Source: Pseudoalteromonas luteoviolacea (lineage in GTDB: Bacteria > Pseudomonadota > Gammaproteobacteria > Enterobacterales > Alteromonadaceae). From it: 64,000 bases of DNA. Positions 36,010-45,028 of the stretch are shown here, piece after piece. A model generated the notes under the pieces. The model made no database searches. It was not told the origin of the DNA and was given only the letters and a program-made list of their open reading frames with translations. The stretch lies in NCBI RefSeq assembly GCF_018100925.1, contig NZ_JAGJEH010000014.1:1-64000 (forward strand), in the 5' to 3' direction. Both the position numbers and the translations under genes were made by a program. Each line of letters starts with the position of its first letter. Position 1 is the first letter of the stretch.

Positions 36010-37071
36010 ATGCCGATCGTAATAAAGCGCATGCTGTTACAAATCCAAAATCACATCAATCGCGCCAGCTGGCAAATCCTTGTACTCGCCACAGCATGCC
36101 ATATGCTGCTGACTTGGGGAATGTTATGGTTTGCACAAGAGCACGCGCTGTTACCGTTTAGTACCTTTGTTTATTATTATGTCGTGACCACATCGACAGT
36201 GGGGTACGGCGACTTCAGTGCTACTACTGAAATGGGTAGGTGGGCTGTTGCATTGGTGCAAATTCCATTTGGGTTAGCGCTATTTGGTGTTTTGCTAGGG
36301 AAAGTTGGTCAAGAAATTACAATATGGGTAAAAAGAGCAATGAAAGGCGATAAAGATTTCTCTCATTTAAACGATCACATCATCATTTTTGGCTGGCACC
36401 CAACGCGCACCGAAAAAATGATCGAGTTTATTCTTGCCGACAACAAACGGATTGAACGGCGAATTGTACTTGCTGTGCATGAAGATATGGAGCACCCTTT
36501 ACTGCGTTACCCTCAAGTGGACTTTGTGCGTCTTGCCAGTTTTACCGATGATATTGAATTGTCTCGCACTGCTATCGGCGCTGCTGCTAAAGTGATAGTT
36601 GACGGCAAAGATGATGATCACACATTCACCACTGCACTCAAGTTGAGTCCAATTGTGCAGGCTAGCGCACACATTTGTGCCCACTTCATCGATGAGACTA
36701 AGGCAGAGCTACTGCGTTTACATTGCGAAAATGTAGAGTGCTCAACGGCCATGTCAGCCGAAATATTGGTGCGTTCTATGCAAGATCCTGGTTCGAGTCG
36801 TATTCAAGAAGAATTGTTGTCAACACTGCGTGGTGATACACAGTTTAGTCTGCAAATACCAAGCTCGGTAACGAGTTGTAAGTTTGGCCAGTTGTTTATG
36901 TTTTTTAAAGAGCATCACAATGCCACTTTGCTAGGAGTTGCGCACGACCGAAGTGGTCAAAATATGGATTTGAACCCACCGTTGAGTTATGGGCTGACGG
37001 GCGGGGATATTATTCACTATATTGCACCTCAACGGGTTTTAGAGAAAGAGGTAGCTTGGGAGCAGTTATGA
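36010..37071 (+). CDS. Two-TM potassium channel with RCK-like domain
   Basis: Ion channel of 353 residues with two transmembrane helices (about 22-42 and 75-98) around a pore loop carrying the selectivity filter TVGYGD (about 62-67), a clear potassium signature. The cytoplasmic part (about 118-235) resembles an RCK/TrkA-N domain, but the nucleotide-binding glycine motif is degenerate (IIIFGWHPTRTEKM). A second regulatory segment follows to the end. It probably gates potassium flux at the inner membrane; NAD(H) binding is doubtful. Its TGA overlaps the ATG of a small membrane-protein gene. Confidence 0.88.
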   Translation: MPIVIKRMLLQIQNHINRASWQILVLATACHMLLTWGMLWFAQEHALLPFSTFVYYYVVTTSTVGYGDFSATTEMGRWAVALVQIPFGLALFGVLLGKVGQEITIWVKRAMKGDKDFSHLNDHIIIFGWHPTRTEKMIEFILADNKRIERRIVLAVHEDMEHPLLRYPQVDFVRLASFTDDIELSRTAIGAAAKVIVDGKDDDHTFTTALKLSPIVQASAHICAHFIDETKAELLRLHCENVECSTAMSAEILVRSMQDPGSSRIQEELLSTLRGDTQFSLQIPSSVTSCKFGQLFMFFKEHHNATLLGVAHDRSGQNMDLNPPLSYGLTGGDIIHYIAPQRVLEKEVAWEQL

Positions 37072-37274
37072 GCGAATTGATGTTGATGGTGGGGGTTGTG
37101 TGTGTTTATCTAGTACCCATTGCTCTGGTTGCTGGCAGTAAACGCTCCAAAGGCCATGAGAAGAATGGCTGGTTAATCGGTACCTTGTTCTTCTCGTGGA
37201 TAGCCTTGTTGTTATATGTCACCATGATCCCCAAAACAGGACGAGTAAAACCTCGTGGCAAAAAGCATAGTTAG
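37068..37274 (+). CDS. Small two-TM membrane protein
   Basis: Protein of 68 residues starting at 37068 inside the ATGA overlap with the channel stop, which supports a coupled gene; an upstream in-frame ATG at 37056 is less likely. Two hydrophobic segments (about 3-21 and 34-53) flank a basic loop (GSKRSKGHEKNG), and the tail is strongly basic (KTGRVKPRGKKHS), so both ends of the loop and tail probably face the cytoplasm. It might modulate the channel, but that is inferred from position only. No family was recognised. Confidence 0.7.
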   Translation: MSELMLMVGVVCVYLVPIALVAGSKRSKGHEKNGWLIGTLFFSWIALLLYVTMIPKTGRVKPRGKKHS

Positions 37275-37276
37275 GG

Positions 37277-37738
37277 TCATCTTTTTGACATTTCAATGAT
37301 GTGACGCCACTCCTGCTCTGTCACTGGCATAATTGAGAGTCTTCCGGCTTTTTTCAGTGCAAGATCGAAAATCGCATCATCTGCCTTAATCGCTTTGAGT
37401 GTCACCGGTGACGAAAGCAGCTCCACAAATTGCACGGTCACACCTATCCACCTAGGCTTGTCTGGTGTGGACTTTGGATCATAGTAATCACTGCTGGCAT
37501 CAAACTGATAGGGGTCTGTTTCGGCAGCTTTGGTTACTTGTGCAATTCCTACTACAGCAGGGACTTTGCAACTTGAATGGTAAATAAAGACCTTGTCTCC
37601 TACTTGCATTTGATCGCGCATAAAATTGCGCGCTTGGTAGTTGCGGATCCCTTCCCAAAACGTACTCTGTTGTACATCACTTTTTAAGTCGTCGATAGAA
37701 TATGCGTCAGGTTCAGTTTTGAATAACCAATAAGCCAT
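37277..37738 (-). CDS. EVE domain protein
   Basis: Small cytoplasmic protein of 153 residues of the EVE (PUA-like) family, which includes human thymocyte nuclear protein 1 and readers of modified DNA or RNA bases. Diagnostic segments are MAYWLFKTEPDAYSIDDL at the start, FWEGIRNYQARNFMRD (about 27-42), GDKVFIYHSS and PRWIGVTVQF. The aromatic cage residues expected for base reading are present in outline. The gene is divergent from tesB across 74 bases and convergent with the small membrane-protein gene. The ligand is unknown. Confidence 0.9.
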   Translation of the reverse strand: MAYWLFKTEPDAYSIDDLKSDVQQSTFWEGIRNYQARNFMRDQMQVGDKVFIYHSSCKVPAVVGIAQVTKAAETDPYQFDASSDYYDPKSTPDKPRWIGVTVQFVELLSSPVTLKAIKADDAIFDLALKKAGRLSIMPVTEQEWRHIIEMSKR

Positions 37739-37812
37739 TATAAGTACTCAATTAAAAGTAGATTAGTGTATTATTATCACTAATCGCAGTAACTACAATG
37801 GTGAGGTAGCGA

Positions 37813-38670
37813 ATGAGTCAGGTTTTACAAAATTTGCTTGATTTATTAAGTTTAGAAGAGATTGAGCAGGGGATTTATCGCGGACAAAGTCAAGACTTAG
37901 GCTTTCCTCAGGTTTTTGGTGGCCAAGTGATGGGCCAAGCGCTGTCAGCCGCAAAATACACATTGCCTGAAGGCCGTTATATAAACTCTTTGCACTCATA
38001 CTTTTTACGTCCAGGTGATGCGAGCAAACCTATCGTATATGATGTTGAAAATATTCGTGACGGGCGCAGCTTTAGTACTCGCCGAGTGAGTGCTATCCAG
38101 TATGGTAAGCCGATATTTTATATGACTGCGTCTTTTCAAGGCGACGAGCCTGGGTTATCTCATCAAGCGGAAATGCCCAACGTACCAGAGCCAGAAACAC
38201 TCAAATCGGCATTACAGTTTTATCAAGACAATGCACATTTGATCCCTGAGGCGTTGAGGCCGAAGTTTACGCAAGAAATGCCCCTTGATATGCGGCCTGT
38301 GAACTTTCAAAACCCTTTCCAACCGCAAAAGGCGCAAGCGAAGCGTCATGTGTGGTTTAAAGCCAATGGTAAAATGCCTGACGAAAGGCGGATCCATAAT
38401 TACTTGCTGGCCTATGCGTCTGATTTCGAGTTTTTACCCACTGCACTACAGCCCCATGGCTTGTCATTTATGCAGCCCAACATGCAAGTTGCCACGATTG
38501 ATCACGCAATGTGGTTCCACCGTCCGTTTAGATTAGATGAGTGGATGCTTTATAGTGTGGATAGTCCAAGTGCGAGTAATGGCAGAGGTTTGGTGCGCGG
38601 ACAATTCTTTACCCGCACAGGAGAGTTGGTCGCATCGACGATCCAAGAGGGCGTAATGCGCCAACGATAG
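37813..38670 (+). CDS. tesB: Acyl-CoA thioesterase II
   Basis: Double hot-dog enzyme of 285 residues (E. coli TesB 286) that hydrolyses medium- and long-chain acyl-CoA. Family segments are VFGGQVMGQAL (about 35-45), LHSYFLRPGDA, DGRSFSTRRV, TIDHAMWFHRPFR (about 222-234), SPSASNGRGLVRGQ and QEGVMR; the catalytic Asp, Thr/Ser and Gln lie in the last three. GAGG is upstream at 37801-37804. It converges on plsB, so the two lipid-metabolism genes share a terminator hairpin. Confidence 0.95.
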   Translation: MSQVLQNLLDLLSLEEIEQGIYRGQSQDLGFPQVFGGQVMGQALSAAKYTLPEGRYINSLHSYFLRPGDASKPIVYDVENIRDGRSFSTRRVSAIQYGKPIFYMTASFQGDEPGLSHQAEMPNVPEPETLKSALQFYQDNAHLIPEALRPKFTQEMPLDMRPVNFQNPFQPQKAQAKRHVWFKANGKMPDERRIHNYLLAYASDFEFLPTALQPHGLSFMQPNMQVATIDHAMWFHRPFRLDEWMLYSVDSPSASNGRGLVRGQFFTRTGELVASTIQEGVMRQR

Positions 38671-38682
38671 TTTGGCGCATTA
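38654..38682. terminator. Hairpin between tesB and plsB
   Basis: TAATGCGCCAA and TTGGCGCATTA form a perfect 11-bp stem with a 7-base loop. It overlaps the tesB stop and lies just before the plsB stop, so it probably terminates both. Confidence 0.75.
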
Positions 38683-38689
38683 TCTAAAG

Positions 38690-41116
38690 CTACACAGTAT
38701 CGTTGATAGACTGCCAGATCCGCGCTGGCAGTAACTCAGTAAGGAAGGCTTGCAGCTCTTCCAGCTGTGTTTCTGCCTGAATCGTTTGCTGCTCAGAAAT
38801 ACTGATAAACCCCTGCTCGCGCAGTGCATTTATGAAGTTACTCAGAACCTTCTTATCGAAGAACTCTGGGCTCTTAATACCATGTAACGTCCCTAAGCGA
38901 TTAGCCAAAATATCGCTCTCACGCTCTAAGTCAACACGCTTTATCCCTTGGTTATTGATCACTAAACTGCTGGTAATGGCATAGCGCTCTAGTGTTAAAT
39001 GACACACCTTGCCAAGCATTTCGAGTTTTGCCAGCGCACGATTATCTTTACTGGCTACGGCATTTGTTCCGTCAAAAGTGATCAACTCATGCTGTGCAAA
39101 GCTTTCTAATATCTCGGTGATATAGCCGTTTCGCATAGGGGTTAAAAACCACTCTTTGGCAAACAGTGGATACAGCGTTTTCAATTTTTGTTCAGCGTCT
39201 TTTACACTCATGCTGTAGCGGTTGAAGAGCATTTGGGCCAGTACACTTGGCACCGCAAAAAGATGCAAAATATTGTTGCGATAATAATTGAATAGGGTGC
39301 GCTCTTTTTCCTTAATGGTGATGATCTCACCAAGCTCATCTTGCAAGATGTCAAATTTTTCAAGCTTTAATGCATGGGCTAGCAGCGCCTCAGCATCTTC
39401 ATCTGGCTGTGTGATGTGCTCGTTGTATTTGGCGTGCTTTTGCAGCGCCAAATAAAAACGCAGTTGCTCAAGTAGTTTTTGCTTGCTCAGCGCAAATTGC
39501 TCGTTGCAAAGTAGGATTGTTGCGAGCACATTAATGACGTTCAGTGCGGCGCTGGCGTTGATGTTGGTCATGATTTGATCAGCGACATTTGCCACTTGGC
39601 TATTCAGCCAATGGGGCTTGGTTGTCTCATCGGCACTAATATCTTGACGCCAGTCTGGTTGATGCTCATTTAAGTACTGGTTTAGATGTATAGGTTGACC
39701 AAAATTAAGGTAGCCTCGGCCGTAATTACGGAGGTTTTTAATTGCTTTGAAAACCCCAAGCACAGATTCATTCTTTTTATGATTGCCGGCAAGTTCCTTG
39801 AGGTAAGTATTGATCTCCATAACATGCTCATAACCAATATAGACTGGCACGATAGAAATAGGCCTATCTATGCCTCTGAGCATAGATTGCATGGTCATGG
39901 CTAACATGCCCGTTTTGGGTGGCAACAATCTACCTGTGCGGCTGCGTCCACCTTCGGTATAAAACTTTACAGAGTAGCCTTTAATAAATAGCTGGCTCAA
40001 GTACTCTTTAAATACGGCTGAGTAGAGTTTGTTGCCTGCAAATGAGCGGCGGATGAAAAAAGCCCCTGAGCGACGGAAGATCCCCCCTGCTGGGAAAAAG
40101 TTGAGATTCACACCTGCCGCAATATGCGGTGGAACAAGACCTTGATGATAGATAACATACGTTAGTAACAGGTAGTCCATATGACTTCTATGACATGGCA
40201 CATAAATGATCTCGTGACCTTTATCTGCGAGTGTACGGACTTCATCTGCATTTTTTACATCAATGCCGTTATATAGTTTATTCCATAGCCAGGTGAGTAC
40301 TCGATCTGCGACGCGCACCATAGCATCGGAATAGTTTGCGGCGATTTCGTCAAGTAACTCCTGAGCATTGAGTCTTGCCTCGTGGTGGCTTAAACCTTTG
40401 GCTTTGGCCTCTTCGGCAATGGCTTTTTTAATACTCGGGGCTGCGAGAATTGAATTAAACAGCGCTTCGCGTGACGGCAGTTTAGGGCCTGTGGCAGCGA
40501 GTTGCTGGCGGCGGAAGTGAACCCGAGCAACGCGCAGTAATTTTTGTGGCAATTCTTCGACATCGGCTTTGTCGTTCATCAGCTGTTCGATGGCGATGGG
40601 TGCTGAAAATCGCACTAGATTGTCACGACCTGAGAACAAAACGACCAGTGCTTTTCGCAACCAACTCGGTGTAAGAGAGTGGCCTAATAATGTTGCCAAC
40701 CCCGGTTTTTCTTTACCGGGATCTCGACCCCAAAACACCGATACAGGCAATATTTGTGCTTGTGTTTCCGGGTTCGCTTTCAAAGCGTGAAAAATTTCTT
40801 TACTTAATTGCAGCGCGTTACTGGGTTTTGCTGACTTTGAAAAAAGTGGCGTAGGATTTTGCATCGCGATAAAACGCGGGACTTCTGAATTACCAATTTT
40901 TTGCATTTGCATTGGACTAGGCAGCCCCAGTTTTTGGCACATGCGATCAATGGCTGCGAGATCTGAATGTGAGTTTAATCTCGTGACATAAAAAGTTGGC
41001 AGGTTTGGATCTAAATCGAATTGCTCGACCGGGTTTTCTGGCAACAGTTTACTTTTAACTAAAAGCCAATTAGTCCAGCGTGCAAGCACGTTGAGACTTT
41101 GGGATATAAAGCGCAT
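38690..41116 (-). CDS. plsB: Glycerol-3-phosphate acyltransferase PlsB
   Basis: Inner-membrane enzyme that acylates sn-glycerol-3-phosphate at position 1, the first step of phospholipid synthesis. The start at 41116 (MRFISQSLNVLARW) gives 808 residues, close to the E. coli 807; a TTG at 41155 has no RBS. The acyltransferase motifs are HRSHMDYLL (His-x4-Asp), GGIFRRSGAFFIRRSF, YTEGGRSRTGRLLPPK and ISIVPVYIGYE. It is convergent with tesB and divergent from the S10 operon. Confidence 0.96.
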   Translation of the reverse strand: MRFISQSLNVLARWTNWLLVKSKLLPENPVEQFDLDPNLPTFYVTRLNSHSDLAAIDRMCQKLGLPSPMQMQKIGNSEVPRFIAMQNPTPLFSKSAKPSNALQLSKEIFHALKANPETQAQILPVSVFWGRDPGKEKPGLATLLGHSLTPSWLRKALVVLFSGRDNLVRFSAPIAIEQLMNDKADVEELPQKLLRVARVHFRRQQLAATGPKLPSREALFNSILAAPSIKKAIAEEAKAKGLSHHEARLNAQELLDEIAANYSDAMVRVADRVLTWLWNKLYNGIDVKNADEVRTLADKGHEIIYVPCHRSHMDYLLLTYVIYHQGLVPPHIAAGVNLNFFPAGGIFRRSGAFFIRRSFAGNKLYSAVFKEYLSQLFIKGYSVKFYTEGGRSRTGRLLPPKTGMLAMTMQSMLRGIDRPISIVPVYIGYEHVMEINTYLKELAGNHKKNESVLGVFKAIKNLRNYGRGYLNFGQPIHLNQYLNEHQPDWRQDISADETTKPHWLNSQVANVADQIMTNINASAALNVINVLATILLCNEQFALSKQKLLEQLRFYLALQKHAKYNEHITQPDEDAEALLAHALKLEKFDILQDELGEIITIKEKERTLFNYYRNNILHLFAVPSVLAQMLFNRYSMSVKDAEQKLKTLYPLFAKEWFLTPMRNGYITEILESFAQHELITFDGTNAVASKDNRALAKLEMLGKVCHLTLERYAITSSLVINNQGIKRVDLERESDILANRLGTLHGIKSPEFFDKKVLSNFINALREQGFISISEQQTIQAETQLEELQAFLTELLPARIWQSINDTV

Positions 41117-41422
41117 ACGCAGTACCAAATAGTAATTTTTGCAATAGAATATCAAGGATTAACTGGACTGACCATTGTCCAGTGTGCTCCGTCCCCAGAT
41201 GTTTGCTACCTTTGTGTATTGGCAGGGTTGCTGATTAGCATAAGTCCTGTGTAGCCAATGTGTTGATTAGTATAGTAGATGCACAGTAGAACACATTTAT
41301 TAATTAGGACGTAGTGACCCTTTATTTCTTTAAGCTGTGACAATAATTCGAAGCAATAGAGTTACCTTATATTAGAGAGTCAGACTGTTAGTTAGGTGAG
41401 GCAAATTTATTGCATTTAGTTG
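41117..41422. other. Intergenic region, plsB promoter side
   Basis: About 300 bases upstream of plsB and of the S10 promoter. It is AT-rich, with no open frame or strong repeat recognised; it probably carries the plsB promoter. Confidence 0.4.
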
Positions 41423-41450
41423 TTGCATTTATCACCAGTATCATTATAAT
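41423..41450 (+). promoter_or_regulatory. Promoter of the S10 ribosomal operon
   Basis: TTGCAT, 16 bases, then a perfect TATAAT (41445-41450). The predicted start near 41457 gives a leader of about 184 bases, close to the 172-base leader of the E. coli S10 operon. Confidence 0.75.
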
Positions 41451-41519
41451 GTGCGAACTTTCTCGGCTTCTGGCCGCTGAAAGTATAAATGAAAGTCTGG
41501 ATTTCAGGCTATTAAACAG

Positions 41520-41602
41520 GAACTCCGATTTGGAGTTCGATGGTAGAAATAAAAGAACAACCGACTTCTTAGGTATTTTAAGATAGTTTCGGCGGTTTTT
41601 TT
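41520..41602 (+). promoter_or_regulatory. S10 operon leader with attenuator-like hairpins
   Basis: First hairpin: GAACTCC (41520-41526) with GGAGTTC (41532-41538). Second: CCGACTTCTTA pairs with TAAGATAGTTTCGG (41561-41592), then GGCGG and seven T (41596-41602), looking like a terminator ahead of rpsJ. This suits ribosomal protein L4 feedback by attenuation, as in enteric bacteria; the mechanism here is inferred. Confidence 0.6.
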
Positions 41603-41640
41603 ATGCTCTTTTTAAATGCTCTTTTAATTGAGGTTTAAGA

Positions 41641-41952
41641 ATGTCAAATCAACGCATTCGTATTCGCCTAAAAGCTTTTGACCACCGTTTGATTGACCAA
41701 TCAACGGCGGAAATCGTGGAAACTGCGAAGCGCACTGGTGCTCAGGTACGTGGTCCAATCCCACTACCTACACGTTTTGAGCGTTTCACTGTATTGATCT
41801 CTCCGCACGTAAACAAAGACGCGCGTGATCAGTATGAAATCCGCACCCATAAACGTCTGATCGACATCGTAGAACCAACTGACAAGACTGTAGACGCTCT
41901 AATGCGCCTAGACCTTGCTGCTGGTGTTGATGTTCAAATCAGCCTGGGTTAA
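41641..41952 (+). CDS. rpsJ: 30S ribosomal protein S10
   Basis: First gene of the S10 operon, 103 residues as in E. coli. S10 helps assemble the 30S head and, as NusE, joins antitermination complexes. Family segments are RIRIRLKAFDHRLIDQS at the N-terminus and GPIPLPTRFERFTV in the middle, with an HKRLIDI stretch near the end. It sits behind a promoter and structured leader. Codon use is strongly biased (mostly CGT Arg, GGT Gly), as across the whole operon. Confidence 0.98.
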   Translation: MSNQRIRIRLKAFDHRLIDQSTAEIVETAKRTGAQVRGPIPLPTRFERFTVLISPHVNKDARDQYEIRTHKRLIDIVEPTDKTVDALMRLDLAAGVDVQISLG

Positions 41953-41979
41953 TCGAAAGATTAGAGAGGTTTTAGGAAA

Positions 41980-42615
41980 ATGGCATTAGGTCTAGTCGGT
42001 CGTAAAGTGGGTATGACACGTATCTTCACTGAAGATGGTGTATCTATCCCTGTGACAGTTATCGAAGCGACGCCTAACCGTGTAACTCAGATCAAATCTG
42101 ACGCTACAGACGGTTATAACGCGCTTCAAGTTACTGCAGGCGAGAAAAAAGCAAGCCGTGTAAACAAACCAGCAGCGGGTCACTTCGCTAAAGCTGGCGT
42201 TGAAGCGGGTCGTGGCCTGTGGGAATTCCGTCTTAACGGCGGAGAAGGTGAGTTTGAAGTAGGTTCAGAACTAACTGTTGAACTTTTCACTGAAGTGAAA
42301 AAAGTAGACGTTACTGGTACTTCAAAAGGTAAAGGTTTCCAAGGTGGTGTTAAGCGCTGGAACTTCAGCATGCAAGACGCTACACACGGTAACTCTCTAT
42401 CTCACCGTGCTCCTGGTTCAATCGGTCAAAACCAGTCTCCTGGTAAAGTTTTCAAAGGTAAGAAAATGGCCGGTCAAATGGGTAATGTTCGTTCTACGAC
42501 ACAGAACCTTGAACTAGTTCGTGTTGACGCTGAGCGTAACCTGCTTTTAGTTAAAGGTGCAGTACCTGGCGCTATCGGCGGCGACGTTATCGTTAAACCT
42601 GCTGTTAAAGCATAA
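41980..42615 (+). CDS. rplC: 50S ribosomal protein L3
   Basis: Protein of 211 residues (E. coli 209) that binds 23S rRNA near the peptidyl-transferase centre and starts 50S assembly. It opens with the family signature ALGLVGRKVGMTRIF and has the long internal loop GFQGGVKRWNF…THGNSLSHRAPGSIG, whose Gln is a methylation target in enterics. It follows rpsJ by 27 bases in the S10 operon with AGAGAGG upstream. Confidence 0.98.
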   Translation: MALGLVGRKVGMTRIFTEDGVSIPVTVIEATPNRVTQIKSDATDGYNALQVTAGEKKASRVNKPAAGHFAKAGVEAGRGLWEFRLNGGEGEFEVGSELTVELFTEVKKVDVTGTSKGKGFQGGVKRWNFSMQDATHGNSLSHRAPGSIGQNQSPGKVFKGKKMAGQMGNVRSTTQNLELVRVDAERNLLLVKGAVPGAIGGDVIVKPAVKA

Positions 42616-42632
42616 GTCCTGGAGATTTAGTG

Positions 42633-43235
42633 ATGGAATTAGCAATTAAAGGCGCTGGTGCGCTTGAAGTTTCCGAAGCTACTTTTGGACGTGAGTTTAA
42701 CGAAGCATTAGTACACCAAGTAGTTGTTGCTTACGCAGCAGGTGCTCGTCAAGGTACTAAAGCTCAGAAGACGCGTTCTGAAGTACGTGGTGGTGGTAAG
42801 AAACCATTCCGCCAAAAAGGTACTGGCCGTGCACGTGCTGGTACAATCCGCAGCCCAATCTGGCGCAGCGGTGGTGTGAGCTTTGCAGCTAAGCCGCAAG
42901 ATCACAGCCAAAAAGTTAACCGTAAGATGTATCGCGGTGCGATCAAGAGCATCTTATCTGAACTAGTTCGTCAAGAGCGTCTTGTTGTTGTTGAAAACTT
43001 CGGTTTAGAAGCACCTAAGACTAAAGAGCTAGTAGCTAAGCTTAAAGAGCTTGAGCTGAAAGACGTATTAATCGTGACTGAAGAAGTAGATGAGAATCTA
43101 TTCCTTTCATCTCGTAACCTGTACAAGGTTGATACTCGTGACGTAGCTGGCATCGACCCAGTAAGCCTAATCGCTTTCGATAAGGTTCTAATTACTGCAG
43201 GTGCTGTGAAGCAACTTGAGGAGTCATTAGCATGA
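42633..43235 (+). CDS. rplD: 50S ribosomal protein L4
   Basis: Protein of 200 residues. The ATG at 42633 (MELAIKGAG) matches other L4 proteins and is preferred to GTG 42630. L4 lines the exit tunnel through its extended loop, here GGGKKPFRQKGTGRARAG (about 50-68), and in enterics is the autogenous repressor of this operon, acting on the leader. Its end overlaps the rplW start by four bases (ATGA), so translation is coupled. Confidence 0.98.
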   Translation: MELAIKGAGALEVSEATFGREFNEALVHQVVVAYAAGARQGTKAQKTRSEVRGGGKKPFRQKGTGRARAGTIRSPIWRSGGVSFAAKPQDHSQKVNRKMYRGAIKSILSELVRQERLVVVENFGLEAPKTKELVAKLKELELKDVLIVTEEVDENLFLSSRNLYKVDTRDVAGIDPVSLIAFDKVLITAGAVKQLEESLA

Positions 43236-43534
43236 TCAGTGAAGAACGTCTTTTAAAAGTAATTCTTGCTCCACACATCTCTGAGAAAAGCACTATCTCT
43301 GCTGAAGCGAACAACACTATTGTGTTCAAAGTAGCAAAAGATGCAAACAAAGCTGAAGTTAAAGCAGCTGTTGAAAAGCTTTTTGAAGTAGAAGTAACTG
43401 GTGTTCGCACTCTAAATGTTAAGGGTAAAACAAAGCGTACAGGCATGCGTTTCGGCCGTCGTTCAGACTGGAAGAAAGCCTACGTTACTCTTAAAGAAGG
43501 CAGCGAGCTAGACTTTGTCGGCGGCGCCGAGTAA
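43232..43534 (+). CDS. rplW: 50S ribosomal protein L23
   Basis: Protein of 100 residues, same length as E. coli L23. It sits at the tunnel exit and is the docking site for trigger factor and SRP. The N-terminal ERLLKVILAPHISEKS and the Arg/Lys-rich tail segment KGKTKRTGMRFGRRSDWKKA are typical. ATGA overlap with rplD. Confidence 0.98.
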   Translation: MISEERLLKVILAPHISEKSTISAEANNTIVFKVAKDANKAEVKAAVEKLFEVEVTGVRTLNVKGKTKRTGMRFGRRSDWKKAYVTLKEGSELDFVGGAE

Positions 43535-43551
43535 TAAGGGGAGTTAGAATT

Positions 43552-44376
43552 ATGGCACTTCAAAAGTGTAAACCAACTTCTGCGGGTCGTCGTCACGTCG
43601 TTAAAGTGGTTAACCCTGATCTACATAAGGGTAAGCCATACGCTCCGCTACTAGAGAAGAACTCTAAATCAGGTGGTCGTAACAACAACGGTCGTATCAC
43701 GGTTCGTCACATCGGTGGTGGTCACAAGCATCACTATCGTGTAATCGACTTTAAACGCACTAAAGACGGCATTCCAGCTGTTGTTGAGCGTCTAGAGTAT
43801 GATCCAAACCGTAGCGCAAACATCGCTCTTGTATTATATGCAGACGGTGAGCGTCGTTACATCATCGCACCTAAAGGTGTTAAAGCAGGTGATGCAATCC
43901 AGTCTGGTGTTGATGCACCAATCAAAGCTGGTAACACATTACCAATGCGTAACATCCCAGTAGGTACTACAGTACACAATGTTGAGCTTAAGCCTGGTAA
44001 AGGTGCTCAGATTGCACGTTCTGCTGGTGCATATGTACAGATCCTAGCGCGTGAAGGCCAGTACGTGACTCTACGTCTACGTTCAGGTGAAATGCGTAAA
44101 GTTGAAGCGGATTGTCGCGCAACTATCGGTGAAGTAGGTAACGCTGAACACATGCTACGTTCACTAGGTAAAGCTGGTGCTAACCGTTGGCGTGGTATCC
44201 GTCCTACAGTTCGTGGTGTTGCCATGAACCCGATTGACCACCCACACGGTGGTGGTGAAGGTCGTACATCTGGTGGTCGTCACCCTGTGTCTCCATGGGG
44301 TAAGCCTACTAAAGGTGCTAAGACACGTAAGAACAAGCGTACTGATAAATTTATCGTACGTCGTCGTACTAAGTAA
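43552..44376 (+). CDS. rplB: 50S ribosomal protein L2
   Basis: Protein of 274 residues (E. coli 273), one of the core rRNA-binding proteins, needed for subunit joining and peptidyl transfer. Characteristic segments are KNSKSGGRNNNGRIT (about 35-50), HHYRVIDFKR and the C-terminal loop MNPIDHPHGGGEGRT, whose His is the conserved residue near the active centre. It follows rplW by 17 bases in the S10 operon. Confidence 0.98.
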   Translation: MALQKCKPTSAGRRHVVKVVNPDLHKGKPYAPLLEKNSKSGGRNNNGRITVRHIGGGHKHHYRVIDFKRTKDGIPAVVERLEYDPNRSANIALVLYADGERRYIIAPKGVKAGDAIQSGVDAPIKAGNTLPMRNIPVGTTVHNVELKPGKGAQIARSAGAYVQILAREGQYVTLRLRSGEMRKVEADCRATIGEVGNAEHMLRSLGKAGANRWRGIRPTVRGVAMNPIDHPHGGGEGRTSGGRHPVSPWGKPTKGAKTRKNKRTDKFIVRRRTK

Positions 44377-44392
44377 TAGTTGAGGAATTGCC

Positions 44393-44671
44393 ATGCCACG
44401 TTCTCTCAAGAAGGGTCCATTCATTGACCTACACTTGCTGAAGAAGGTAGAGAAGGCGTTGGAAAGCGGTGACAAGAAGCCTATCAAGACTTGGAGCCGT
44501 CGTTCAATGATCATCCCTAACATGATCGGATTGACCATCGCTGTCCATAATGGTCGTCAGCACGTACCTGTATTCGTTACAGACGAAATGATCGGTCACA
44601 AACTAGGTGAATTTGCACCTACACGTACTTACCGCGGTCACGCTGCGGATAAGAAAGCTAAAAAGCGTTAA
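44393..44671 (+). CDS. rpsS: 30S ribosomal protein S19
   Basis: Protein of 92 residues, as in E. coli. S19 binds the 30S head with S13 and contacts the A-site tRNA. The opening MPRSLKKGPFIDLHLL and the segment TWSRRSMIIPNMIG are the family hallmarks; the tail is basic (KKAKKR). It follows rplB by 16 bases. Confidence 0.98.
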   Translation: MPRSLKKGPFIDLHLLKKVEKALESGDKKPIKTWSRRSMIIPNMIGLTIAVHNGRQHVPVFVTDEMIGHKLGEFAPTRTYRGHAADKKAKKR

Positions 44672-44683
44672 TCGGAGGGTATG

Positions 44684-45016
44684 ATGGAAGCATTAGCTAA
44701 ACACAAATTCGCCTCTGGTTCGGCGCAAAAAGCACGTCTAGTTGCTGATCAGATCCGCGGACTTCCGGTTGATCGCGCGCTAGAAATCCTAGCGTATAGC
44801 CCAAAGAAAGCGGCTGTATTGGTTAAAAAAGTACTTGAGTCTGCTATCGCGAATGCGGAGCACAACGAAGGTGCTGACATTGATGAGCTTAAAGTGGCTA
44901 AAGTATTTGTAGACGAAGGTCCTACAATGAAGCGTATTATGCCACGTGCTAAAGGACGCGCAGACCGCATCCTTAAGCGTTCAAGCCACATCACTGTTGT
45001 GGTTTCAGATAGCTAG
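44684..45016 (+). CDS. rplV: 50S ribosomal protein L22
   Basis: Protein of 110 residues, as in E. coli, using ATG 44684 (MEALAKHKFA) rather than the preceding ATG 44681. L22 helps form the exit-tunnel constriction and macrolide site through its beta-hairpin, here KVFVDEGPTMKRIMPRAKGR (about 75-94). It follows rpsS by 12 bases with GGAGGG at 44675-44680. Confidence 0.98.
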   Translation: MEALAKHKFASGSAQKARLVADQIRGLPVDRALEILAYSPKKAAVLVKKVLESAIANAEHNEGADIDELKVAKVFVDEGPTMKRIMPRAKGRADRILKRSSHITVVVSDS

Positions 45017-45028
45017 GAGATATAAGTA

